Source: Hippophae tibetana (lineage: Eukaryota; Streptophyta; Magnoliopsida; Rosales; Elaeagnaceae). From it: a stretch of DNA of 64,000 nucleotides. Below the pieces are notes generated by a model, which saw only the letters and a list, made by a program, of their open reading frames with translations, ran no database searches and had not been told where the DNA came from. The stretch covers positions 53,023,627-53,087,626 of the forward strand of contig CM072803.1 of the NCBI GenBank assembly GCA_037013495.1. The letters are read 5' to 3'. Both the position numbers and the translations under genes were made by a program. Of the stretch, positions 1 to 12,098 are shown one piece after another; within the stretch, counting starts at the first letter, position 1; the number at the start of each line of letters is the position of its first letter.

Positions 1-1948
1 TTCATTCAAATTTTATTACCTCTTCTCCCAAGGGAAAAAGGTAATGGCTAGAGGTGGTTTTAGACATTATTTGGTAACTTCTTGTTACGTAGTATGAACC
101 ATTGCCATAGAGGATAAGCATAATATTTTCAGTCTTATTTCCTTGCTTCTTACTCATAGAATGGGATTCAAAACCTAGATTCCTATAAGGAAAGAGACAA
201 ACAAATTTAATTTCAATACAGTGCATTGCAACACAATCAGAATAACTTATAAATAAATTGAGAATATTGATGTCATGAAAGAGTTAAAAATGAGAAATAT
301 TGTTCTCTTATACGAAAGAATGAACAAAATTTCAAACGTTTCATAGTTTTGAATTTCAGGTCGTGATAAATTCTATTTAAATATATCATAATTATAATGA
401 TAAAAAACTTGGAGTATTTATTCACCCACAAATTATTTGTCAAATAGAAATGAGAAAATGTTTAAGTTTTCTTTTCCACTTATTTGTTTTTTCCAATATT
501 CTATCATTATTTTGTTTCCTTCTTATGTCTTAATTCCCACCACAATCAAATTCATTCAAATTTTATAACCTCTTCTCCCAAGGGGAAAAGGTGATGGCTA
601 GAGGTGGTTATAGACATTATTTGGTAACTTCTTGTTACGTAGCATGAACCATTGCCGTAGAGGATAAGCATAATATTTCCAATCTTATTTCATTGTTTCT
701 TACCCGTAGAATTGGTTTCAAAAACTAGATTCTTAGGAGGAAAGACACAACCAAATTTAATTTCCATACGGTGCATTCCAACACAACTAGAATAACTTTT
801 AAATAAGTTGAGAATATTGATGTCATAAATGAGTTAAAAATGAGAAATATTAATCTATTATAAGAAATAATGAACAAAATTTCAAACGTTTCATAGTTTT
901 GAATTTCAAGTCGTAATAAATTCCAATGAAATATATCATAATTATAATGATAAAAAACGTGGAGTATTTATTCAGCCACAAATTATTTGTAAAATAGAAA
1001 TGAGAAAATGATTAAGTTTTCTTTTCCACTTATTTATTTTTCCTAATATTCTATCATTATTTTGTTTAATTCTTAAGTCTTAATTCCCAGCAAAATCAAA
1101 TTCATTCAAATTTTATTACCTCTTCTCCCAAGGGAAAAAAGTGATGGCTAGAGGTCGTTTAAGACATTATTTGGTAACATCTTGTTACGTAGCATGAACC
1201 ATTGCCATAGAATAAAAACATAATATTTCCAATCTTATTTCATTGCTTCTTACCCATAGAATGGGTTTCAAAAACTAGATTCTTAGGAGGAAAGACTCAA
1301 CCAAATTTAAATTCAATACGGTGCATTCCAACACAACCTAGAATAACGTATAAATAAGTTGAGAATATTGATGTCATAAATGAGTTAAAAATGAGAAATA
1401 TTAATCTATTATAATAAAGAATGAACAAAATTTCAAACGTTTCATAGTTTTGAATTTCAGGTCGTGATAAATTCCATTGAAATATATCATAATTATAATA
1501 ATAAAAAACTTGGAGTATTTATTCACCCACAAATTATTTGTAAAATAGAAATGAGAAAATGTTTAAGTTTTCTTTTCCACTTATTTAATTTTCCTAATAT
1601 TCTATCATTATTTTGTTTCCTTCTTATGTCTTAATTCCCACCACAATCAAATTCATTCAAATTTTATTACCTCTTCTCCCAAGGGAAAAAGCTGATCGCT
1701 AGAGGTCGTTTAAGACATTATTTGGTAACTTCTTTTTACGTAGCATGAACCATTGCCATAGAGTAAAAACATAATATTTCCAATCTTATTTCATTGCTTC
1801 TTACCCATAGAATGGGTTTCAAAAACTAGATTCTTAGGAGGAAAGAGGCAACCAAATTTAATTTCAATACGGTGCATTCCAACACAACCAGAATAACATA
1901 TAAATAAGTTGAGAATATTGATGTCATAAATGAGTTAAAAATGAGAAA
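1..1948. repeat. Partial HOR copy (monomers starting near 2, 552, 1102, 1653)
   Basis: This segment aligns with 5495-7442 at a constant offset of 5494 (ten monomers) and again with 18686-20633. The first 550 bases appear identical to 5495-6044 by eye. The match to the 7.4-kb copy stops between 1902 and 1949. There the sequence changes from the type at about 7394-7442 (ACATATAAATAAG) to the type at about 15100-15140 (GAAATGTTGATCTC). The fourth monomer is therefore a hybrid. Relative to the 24-monomer copies, 14 monomers are absent here, consistent with an unequal exchange inside the HOR. Confidence 0.85.
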
Positions 1949-4900
1949 TGTTGATCTCTTATACGAAATAATGAACAAAAATTCAAACGTTTCATAGTTT
2001 TACATTTGAAGTCGTAATAACTTCCATATAAATATATCATAATTATAATGATAAAAAATTTGGAGTATTTATTCACCCACAAATTATTTGTAAAATAGAA
2101 ATAAGAAAATGTTTAAGTTTTTTTTTCACTTATTTATTTTTCCCAATATTCTATCATTATTTTGTTTCATTCGTAAGTCTTAATTCCCACCAAAATCAAA
2201 TTAATTCAAAAATTTCATCCTCTTCTCCCAAGGGAAAAAGGTGATGGCAAGAGGTTGTTTTAGACATTATTTATTAACTTCTTGGTACGTAGCATTAACC
2301 ATTGCCATAGAGGTTTATCATAATATTTCCTAACTTATTTCGTTGCTTCTTACGCATAGGTTTCAAAACCAAGATTCTTAGGAGGAAAGATACAACCAAA
2401 TTTAATTTCAATACAGTGCATACCAACACAAAAAGAATAACTTATAAATAAATTGAGAATATTGATGTCATGAAAGAGTTAAAAATGAGAAATATTGTTC
2501 TCTTATACGAAATAATTAACAAAATTTCAAAGGTTTCATAGTTTTACATTTCAAGTGGTAATAATTTCCATATAAATATATCATAATTATAATGATAAAA
2601 ACTTTGGAATATTTATTCACCCACAAATTATTTGTAAAATAGAAATGAGAAAAATGTTTAAGTTTTCTTTTCCACTTATTCATTTTTCCCAATATTCTAT
2701 CATTATTTTGGTTTCTTCTTAAGTCTTAATTCCCACCACAATCGAATTCATTCAAATTTTATTACCTCTTCTCTCAAGGGAAAAAGTTGATGGCTAGAGG
2801 TGGTTTTAGACATTATTTGGTAACTTCTTGTTACGTAGCATGAACCATTGCCATAAAGGAAAAACATAATATTTCCAATCTTATTTCCTTGCTTCTTACT
2901 CATAGAATGCGTTTCAAAAACAAGATTCTTAAGAGGAAAGACAACCAAATTTAATTTCAATACGGTGCATTCTAACACAACCAGAATAACTTTTAATTAA
3001 GTTGAGAATATTGATGTCATAAATGAGTTAAAAATGAGAAATATTGATCTCTTATACGAAATAATGAAAAAAAATTCAAATGTTTCATAGTTTTACATTT
3101 CAAGTCGTAATAATTTCCATATAAATATATCATAATTGTAATGATAAAAAATTTGGAGTATTTATTCACCCACAAATTATTTGTAAAATAGAAATGAGAA
3201 AATGTTTAAGTTTTCTTTTCCACTTATTCATTTTTCCCAATATTCTATCATTATTTTGGTTTCTTCTTAAGTCTTAATTCCCACCACAATCAAATTCATT
3301 CAAATTTTATTACCTCTTCTCTCAAGGGAAAAAGTTGATGGCTAGAGGTGGTTTTAGTCATTATTTGGTAACTTCTTGTTACGTAGCATGAACCATTGCC
3401 ATAAAGGAAAAGCATAATATTTCCAATCTTATCTCCTTGCTTCTTACTCATAAAATGCGTTTCAAAAACTAGATTCTTAGGAGGAAAGACACAACCAAAT
3501 TTAATTTTAATACGGTGCATTCTAACACAACTAGAATAACTTTTAAATAAATTGAGAATATTGATTTCATAAATGAGTTAAAAATGAGAAATATTGATCT
3601 CTTATACGAATTAATGAACAAAATTTCAAACGTTTCATAGTTTTACATTTCAAGTGGTAATAATTTTCATATAAATATATCATAATTATAATGATAAAAA
3701 CTCTGGAGTATTTATTCACCCATAAATTATTTGTAAAATAGAAATGACAAAAATGTTTAAGTTTTCTTTTCCACTTAATCATATATCCCAATATTCTATT
3801 ATTATTTTGGTTTCTTCTTAAGTCTTAATTCCCACCACAATCAAATTCATTCAAATTTTATTACCTCTTCTCTCAAGGGAAAAAGTTGATGGCTAGAGGT
3901 GGTTTTAGACATTATTTGGCAACTTCTTGGTACGTAGCATGAACCATATCCATAGGGGATAAACATAATATTTCCAATCTTATTTATTTGCTTCTTACTC
4001 ATAAAAGGGGTTTTGTAAACAAGATTCTTAGGAGGAAAGAGATAACCAAATTTAATTTCAATACAGTGCATTACAACACAACCAGAATAACTAATAAATT
4101 AATTGAGAATATTGATGTCATGAAAGAGTTAAAAATGAGAAATATTGTTCTCTTATACGAAATAATGAAAAAAAATTCAAATGTTTCATAGTTTTAAATT
4201 TCAAGTCGTAATAATTTCCATATAAATATATCATAATTGTAATGATAAAAAATTTGGAGTATTTATTCACCCACAAATTATTTGTAAAATAGAAATGAGA
4301 AAATGTTTAAGTTTTCTTTTCCACTTATTCATTTTTCCCAATATTCTATCATTATTTTGGTTTCTTCTTAAGTCTTAATTCCCACCACAATCAAATTCAT
4401 TCAAATTTTATTACCTCTTCTCTCAAGGGAAAAAGTTGATGGCTAGAGGTCGTTTAAGACATTATTTGGTAACTTCTTGTTACGTAGCATGAACCATTGC
4501 CATAGAGGAAAAGCATAATATTTCCAATCTTATTTCATTGCTTCTTACCCATAGAATGGGTTTCAAAAACTTGATTCTTAGGAGGAAAGACACAACCAAA
4601 TTTAATTTCAATACGGTGCATTGCAACACAACTAGAATAACTTTTAAATAAATTGAGAATATTGATTTCATAAATGAGTTAAAAATGAGAAATATTGATC
4701 TCTTATACGAATTAATGAACAAAATTTCAAACGTTTCATAGTTTTACATTTCAAGTCCTAATATATTTTATTTAAATATATCATAATTATAATGATAAGA
4801 AATTTGGATATTTATTCACCCACAAATTATTTGTAAAATAGAAAAGAGAAAATGTTTAAGTTTTCTTTTCTACTTATGTATTTTTCCCAATATTCTATCA

Positions 4901-5495
4901 TTATTTTGTTTCATTCGTATGTCTTAATTCCCACCACAATCAAATTCGTTCAACATTTATTTCTTCTCCTCCAAAGGGAAGAAGGTGATGGCTAGAGGTG
5001 GTTTTAGACATTATGTGGTAACTTCTTGGTACGTAGCATTAACCATATCCATAGGAGATAAGCGTAATATTTCCAATATTTTTTATTTGCTTCTTGCTCA
5101 TAAAATGGGTTTTGTAAACTAGAATCTTAGGAGGAAAGACATAACCAAATTTAATTTCAATACAGTGCATTCCAACACAACGAGAATAACTTATAAACTA
5201 ATTGAGAATATTGATGTCATGAAAGAGTTAAACATGAGAAATATTGTTCTCTTATACGAAATAATGAAAAAAAATTCAAACGTTTAAATGTTTTACATTT
5301 CAAGTCCTAATAAATTTTATTTAAATATATCATAATTATAATGATAAATAATTTAGAGTATTTATTCAGCCACAAATTATTTTTAAAATAGAAATGAGAA
5401 AATGTTTAAGTTTTCTTTTCCACTTATTTATTTTTCCCAATATTCTATCATTATTTTGTTTCCAACTTAAGTCTTAATTACCACCACAATCAAAT

Positions 5496-5720
5496 TCATT
5501 CAAATTTTATTACCTCTTCTCCCAAGGGAAAAAGGTAATGGCTAGAGGTGGTTTTAGACATTATTTGGTAACTTCTTGTTACGTAGTATGAACCATTGCC
5601 ATAGAGGATAAGCATAATATTTTCAGTCTTATTTCCTTGCTTCTTACTCATAGAATGGGATTCAAAACCTAGATTCCTATAAGGAAAGAGACAAACAAAT
5701 TTAATTTCAATACAGTGCAT
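5496..5720 (-). other. Recurring 74-codon open frame in the satellite, probably not coding
   Basis: Many monomers carry a minus-strand frame of 74 codons, beginning MHRIEIKFG or MHCIEIKFG and ending EEVIKFE, with stop TGA. Intact examples are at 3296-3520, 9899-10123, 14834-15058, 28023-28247 and 43967-44191. Right-hand monomers often have a 69-codon variant ending FPLEKR. It has no recognisable domain, signal peptide or promoter. Substitutions among copies are common at all codon positions (Cys/Arg at residue 3, Pro/Leu, His/Gln), and many monomers lack an intact frame. Monomer length is usually not a multiple of three, so frames do not join. I read it as a by-product of one moderately G+C-rich stretch of the monomer. 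Transcribed small peptides cannot be excluded. Confidence 0.25.
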
Positions 5721-5878
5721 TGCAACACAATCAGAATAACTTATAAATAAATTGAGAATATTGATGTCATGAAAGAGTTAAAAATGAGAAATATTGTTCT
5801 CTTATACGAAAGAATGAACAAAATTTCAAACGTTTCATAGTTTTGAATTTCAGGTCGTGATAAATTCTATTTAAATAT

Positions 5879-5895
5879 ATCATAATTATAATGAT
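5879..5895. repeat. Conserved A+T dyad ATCATAATTATAATGAT
   Basis: Arms ATCAT and ATGAT surround AATTATA, preceded by an ATTTAAATATAT run, making the most A+T-rich part of the monomer. It is present in most monomers. A one- to two-base shortening (AAATATTCATAATTAT) marks the right-hand d-type monomers and those near 44350-46010. It could be a DNA-unwinding or bending element. There is no direct evidence of function. Confidence 0.55.
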
Positions 5896-5921
5896 AAAAA
5901 ACTTGGAGTATTTATTCACCC

Positions 5922-5934
5922 ACAAATTATTTGT
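5922..5934. repeat. Conserved 13-bp inverted repeat ACAAATTATTTGT
   Basis: Six-base arms ACAAAT and ATTTGT flank a single T, giving a perfect short dyad. It is kept in nearly every monomer even though the bases just before it vary (CACCC, CAGCC, CAGCA, CAGGA). Such a constant dyad could be a protein-binding site or simply a slowly changing part of the monomer. Occasional losses exist, for example ATTATACGT near 48790 and ATTATGTGT near 47695. The coordinates given are for the reference monomer. Confidence 0.6.
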
Positions 5935-8900
5935 CAAATAGAAATGAGAAAATGTTTAAGTTTTCTTTTCCACTTATTTGTTTTTTCCAATATTCTATCA
6001 TTATTTTGTTTCCTTCTTATGTCTTAATTCCCACCACAATCAAATTCATTCAAATTTTATAACATCTTCTCCCAAGGGGAAAAGGTGATGGCTAGAGGTG
6101 GTTATAGACATTATTTGGTAACTTCTTGTTACGTAGCATGAACCATTGCCGTAGAGGATAAGCATAATATTTCCAATCTTATTTCTTTGCTTCTTACGCA
6201 TAGAATTGTTTTGGAAAACTAGATTCTTAGGAGGAAAGACACAACCAAATTTAATTTCCATACGGTGCATTCCAACACAACTAGAATAACTTTTAAATAA
6301 GTTGAGAATATTGATGTCATAAATGAGTTAAAAATGAGAAATATTAATCTATTATAAGAAATAATGAACAAAATTTCAAACGTTTCATAGTTTTGAATTT
6401 CAAGTCGTAATAAATTCCAATGAAATATATCATAATTATAATGATAAAAAACGTGGAGTATTTATTCAGCCACAAATTATTTGTAAAATAGAAATGAGAA
6501 AATGATTAAGTTTTCTTTTCCACTTATTTATTTTTCCTAATATTCTATTATTATTTTGTTTAATTCCTAAGTCTTAATTCCCAGCAAAATCAAATTCATT
6601 CAAATTTTATTACCTCTTCTCCCAAGGGAAAAAAGTGATGGCTAGAGGTCGTTTAAGACATTATTTGGTAACATCTTGTTACGTAGCATGAACCATTGCC
6701 ATAGAATAAAAACATAATATTTCCAATCTTATTTCATTGCTTCTTACCCATAGAATGGGTTTCAAAAACTAGATTCTTAGGGGGAAAGACTCAACCAAAT
6801 TTAAATTCAATACGGTGCATTCCAACACAACCTAGAATAACGTATAAATAAGTTGAGAATATTGATGTCATAAATGAGTTAAAAATGAGAAATATTAATC
6901 TATTATAATAAAGAATGAACAAAATTTCAAACGTTTCATAGTTTTGAATTTCAGGTCGTGATAAATTCCATTGAAATATATCATAATTATAATAATAAAA
7001 AACTTGGAGTATTTATTCACCCACAAATTATTTGTAAAATAGAAATGAGAAAATGTTTAAGTTTTCTTTTCCACTTATTTAATTTTCCTAATATTCTATC
7101 ATTATTTTGTTTCCTTCTTATGTCTTAATTCCCACCACAATCAAATTCATTCAAATTTTATTACCTCTTCTCCCAAGGGAAAAAGCTGATCGCTAGAGGT
7201 CGTTTAAGACATTATTTGGTAACTTCTTTTTACGTAGCATGAACCATTGCCATAGAGTAAAAACATAATATTTCCAATCTTATTTCATTGCTTCTTACCC
7301 ATAGAATGGGTTTCAAAAACTAGATTCTTAGGAGGAAAGAGGCAACCAAATTTAATTTCAATACGGTGCATTCCAACACAACCAGAATAACATATAAATA
7401 AGTTGAGAATATTGATGTCATAAATGAGTTAAAAATGAGAAATATTAATCTATTATAAGAAATAATGAACAAAATTTCAAACGTTTCATAGTTTTGAATT
7501 TCAAGTCGTAATAAATTCCAATGAAATATATCATAATTATAATGATAAAAAATGTGGAGTATTTATTCAGCCACAAATTATTTGTAAAATAGAAATGAGA
7601 AAATGTTTAAGTTTTCTTTTCCACTTATTTATTTTTCCTAATATTCTATCATTATTTTGTGTAATTCTTAAGTCTTAATTCCCAGCAAAATCAAATTCAT
7701 TCAAATTTTATTACCTCTTCTCCCAAGGGAAAAAAGTGATGGCTAGAGGTCGTTTAAGACATTATTTGGTAACATCTTGTTACGTAGCATGAACCATTGC
7801 CATAGAATAAAAACATAATATTTCCAATCTTATTTCATTGCTTCTTACCCATAGAATGGGTTTCAAAAACTAGATTCTTAGGAGGAAAGACTCAACCAAA
7901 TTTAAATTCAATACGGTGCATTCCAACACAACCTAGAATAACGTATAAATAAGTTGAGAATATTGATGTCATAAATGAGTTAAAAATGAGAAATATTAAT
8001 CTATTATAATAAAGAATGAACAAAATTTCAAACGTTTCATAGTTTTGAATTTCAGGTCGTGATAAATTCCATTGAAATATATCATAATTATAATAATAAA
8101 AAACTTGGAGTATTTATTCACCCACAAATTATTTGTAAAATAGAAATGAGAAAAATGTTTAAGTTTTCTTTTCCACTTATTTAATTTTCCTAATATTCTA
8201 TCATTATTTTGTTTCCTTCTTATGTCTTAATTCCCACCACAATCAAATTCATTCAAATTTTATTACCTCTTCTCCCAAGGGAAAAAGCTGATCGCTAGAG
8301 GTCGTTTAAGACATTATTTGGTAACTTCTTTTTACGTAGCATGAACCATTGCCATAGAGTAAAAACATAATATTTCCAATCTTATTTCATTGCTTCTTGC
8401 CCATAGAATGGGTTTCAAAAACTAGATTCTTAGGAGGAAAGAGGCAACCAAATTTAATTTAAATACAGTGCAATCCAACACAACGAGAATAACTTTTAAA
8501 TAAGTTGAGAATATTGATGTCATAAATGAGTTAAAAATGAGAAATATTAATCTATTATAAGAAATAATGAAAAAAAATTCAAACGTTTCATAGTTTTGAA
8601 TTTCAAGTCGTAATAAATTCCATTGATATATATCATAATTATAATGATAAAAAACTTGGAGTATTTATTCAGCCACAAATTATTTGTAAACTAGAAATAA
8701 GAAAATGTTTAAGTTTTCTTTTCCACTTATTTATTTTTCCTAATATTCTATCATTATTTTGTTTCCTTCTTAAGTCTTAATTCCCACCACAATCAAATTT
8801 ATTCCAATTTTATTACCTCTTCTCCCAAGGGAAAAAGGTGATGGCTAGATGTGGTTATAGACATTATTTCGTAACTTATTGTTACGTAGTATGAACCATT

Positions 8901-11900
8901 GATATAGAGGATAAGCATAATATTTCCAGTCTTATTTCCTTGCTTCTTACTTATAGAATGGGATTCAAAACCTAGATTCTTAGGAGGAAAGAGACAACCA
9001 AATTTAATATAAATAAAGTGCATTCCAACACAACGAGAATAACTTATAAACTAATTGAGAATATTGATGTCATGAAAGAGTTAAACATGAGAAATATTGT
9101 TCTCTTATACGAAATAATGAAAAAAAATTCAAACGTTTAAATGTTTTACATTTCAAGTCCTAATAAATTTTATTTAAATATATCATAATTATAATGATAA
9201 AAAATTTGGAGTATTTATTCAGCCACAAATTATTTGTAAAATAGAAATGAGAAAATGTTTAAGTTTTCTTTTCCACTTATTTATTTTTCCCAATATTTTA
9301 TCATTATTTTGTTTCCTTCTTAAGTCTTAATTACCACCACAATCAAATTCATTCAAATTTTATTACCTCTTCTCCCAAGGGAAAAAGGTAATGGCTAGAG
9401 GTGGTTTTAGACATTATTTGTTAACTTCTTGTTACGTAGTATGAACCATTGCCATAGAGGATAAGCATAATATTTCCAGTCTTATTTCCTTGCTTCTTAC
9501 TCATAGAATGGGATTCAAAACGTAGATTCATAGGAGGAAAGAGACAACCAAATTTAATTTCAATACAGTGCATTCCAAACCAACCAGAATAACTTATAAA
9601 TAAATTGAGAATATTGATATCATGAAAGAGTTAAAAATGAGAAATATTGTTCTCTTATACAAAATAATGAACAAAATTTCAAACGTTTCATAGTTTTCAA
9701 TTTCAAGTCGAAATAAATTCTATTTAAATATATCATAATTATAATGATAAAAAACTTGGAGTATTTATTCACCCGCAAATTATTTGTCAAATAGAAATGA
9801 GAAAATGTTTAAGATTTCTTTTCCACTTATTTGTTTTTTCCAATATTCTATCATTATATTGTTTCCTTCTTATGTCTTAATTCCCACCACAATCAAATTC
9901 ATTCAAATTTTATAACCTCTTCTCCCAAGGGGAAAAGGTGATGGCTAGAGGTGGTTATAGACATTATTTGGTAACTTCTTGTTACGTAGCATGAACCATT
10001 GCCGTAGAGGATAAGCATAATATTTCCAGTCTTATTTCCTTGCTTCTTACTCATTGAATGAGATTCAAAACCTAGATTCTTAGGAGGAAAGAGACAACCA
10101 AATTTAATTTCAATACAGTGCATTCCAACACAACCAGAATAACTTATAAATAAATTGAGAATATTGATATCATGAAAGAGTTAAAAATGAGAAATATTGT
10201 TCTCTTATACAAAATAATGAACAAAATTTCAAACGTTTCATAGTTTTGAATTTCAAGTCGAAATAAATTCTATTTAAATATATCATAATTATAATGATAA
10301 AAAACTTGGAGTATTTATTCACCCACAAATTATTTGTAAAATAGAAATGAGAAAATGTTTAAGTTTTCTTTTCCACTTATTTGTTTTTCCCAATATTCTA
10401 TCATTATTTTTTTCATTCGTAAGTCTTAATTCCTACCAAAATCAAATTAATTGAAATATTTCTCCTTCTTCCCCAAGGGAAAAAGGTGATGGCTATAGGT
10501 GGTTTTAGACATTATTTGGTAACTTCTTGTTACGTAGCATGAACCATTTCTATAGTGGATAAGCATTATATTTCCAATCTTATTTATTTGCTTCTTACTC
10601 ATAAAATGCACTTTGTAAACTAGATTCTTTGGAGGAAAGAGATAACCAAATTTAATTTCAATACAGTGCATTCCAACACAACGAGAATAACTTATAAATA
10701 AATTGAGAATATTGATGTAATAAAAGAGTTAAAAATGAGAAATATTGATCTTTTATACGAAATAATGAACAAAATTTAAAACGTTTAAATGTTTCACATT
10801 TCAAGTCCTAATAAATGTAATTTAAATATATAATAATTATAATGATAAAAACCTTGGAGTTTTTATTCACCCATAAATTATTTGTAAACTAGAAATGAGA
10901 AAATGTATAAGTTTTCTTTTCCACTTATTTATTTTCCCTAATATTCTATCATTATTTTGCTTCCTTCTTAAGTCTTAATTCCCACCACAATCAAATTCAT
11001 TCAAATTTTATTACCTCTTCTCCCAAGGGAAAAAGGTGATGGCTAGAGATAGTTTTAGAAATTATTTGGTAACTTCTTGTTACGTAGCATGAACCATTTC
11101 CATAGAGGAAAAACATAATATTTCCAATCTTATTTCATTGCTTCTTACCCATAGAATGGGTTTCAAAAACTAGATTCTTTGGAGGAAAGACACAACCAAA
11201 TTTAATTTCAATACGATGCATTCTAACACAACTAGAATAACTTTTAAATAAGTTGAGAATATTGATGTCATAAATGAGTTAAAAATGAGAAATGTTGATC
11301 TCTTATACGAAATAATGAACAAATTTTCAAACGTTTCATAGTTTTACATTTGAAGTGGTAATAACTTCCATATAAATATATCATAATTATAATGATAAAT
11401 AATTTGGAGTTTTTATTCACCCACAACTTATTTGTAAAATAGAAATGAGAAAATGTTTAAGTTTTCTTTTCCACCTATTTATTTTTCCCAATATTCTATC
11501 ATTATTTTGTTTCCTTTTTAAGTCTTAAATTCCCACTGCAATCAAATTCATTCAAATTTTATTACCTCTTCTCCCAAGGGAAAAAAGGCTGATGGCTAGA
11601 GGTTGTTTAAGACAATATTTGGTTACTTCTTGTTACGTAGCATGAACCATTTCCATAGAGGAAAAGCATAATATTTCCAATCTTATTTCATTGCTTCTTA
11701 CCCATAGAATGGGTTTCAAAAACTAGATTCTTTGGAGGAAAGACACAACCAAATTTAATTTCAATACGATGCATTCTAACACAACTAGAATAACTTTTAA
11801 ATAAGTTCGAGAATATTGATGTCATAAATGAGTTAAAAATGAGAAATGTTGATCTCTTATACGAAATAATGAACAAAATTTCAAACGTTTCATAGTTTTA

Positions 11901-12098
11901 CATTTGAAGTCGTAATAACTTCCATATAAATATATCATAATTATAATGATAAAAAATTTGGAGTATTTATTCACCCACAAATTATTTGTAAAATAGAAAT
12001 GAGAAAATGTTTAAGTTTTTTTTTCACTTATTTATTTTTCCCAATATTCTATCATTATTTTGTTTCATTCGTAAGTCTTAATTCCCACCAAAATCAAA

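Larger units (their letters stand above)
5496..6045. repeat. Representative satellite monomer (550 bp)
   Basis: This monomer is chosen as the reference phase, starting just inside TTCATTCAAATTTTATT. Landmarks in order: a TCCCAAGGGA near-palindrome at 5520-5529; the CpG block ACGTAGTATG at 5581; a stretch ending near CAGTGCATT at about 5717; a run of ATG-rich sequence around 5760-5820; ATCATAATTATAATGAT at 5879-5895; ACAAATTATTTGT at 5922-5934; and a pyrimidine-rich tail with TTTTCTTTTCCACTT around 5960. I see no convincing internal sub-repeats, so the ~550-bp unit looks like the true basic period. Near-copies of this monomer start at 2, 18687 and about 29675. Phase is arbitrary because the repeat is continuous. 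Confidence 0.9.

Noticed and set aside
381-400. TATA-box-like ATTTAAATATAT as promoter
   Set aside because: Present in almost every monomer as part of an A+T-rich segment, with no start site, transcript or gene downstream to support promoter function.
3567-3791. Minus-strand 74-codon frame rich in Ile, Tyr, Phe and Lys in the A+T-rich half of the monomer
   Set aside because: Composition simply follows A+T-rich DNA, and it is open in only a few monomers. No evidence of a membrane peptide gene.
3988-4191. Plus-strand open frame of 67 codons (also at 17179-17382, 41910-42113 and similar)
   Set aside because: It lies across the same monomer region in the opposite direction to the 74-codon frame, is intact only in scattered monomers, varies freely and has no recognisable domain. 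It is an open-frame by-product of the repeat.
5520-5529. TCCCAAGGGA with the following A run as a transcription terminator
   Set aside because: Four-base arms are too short for a stable hairpin, there is no upstream gene, and it recurs in every monomer.
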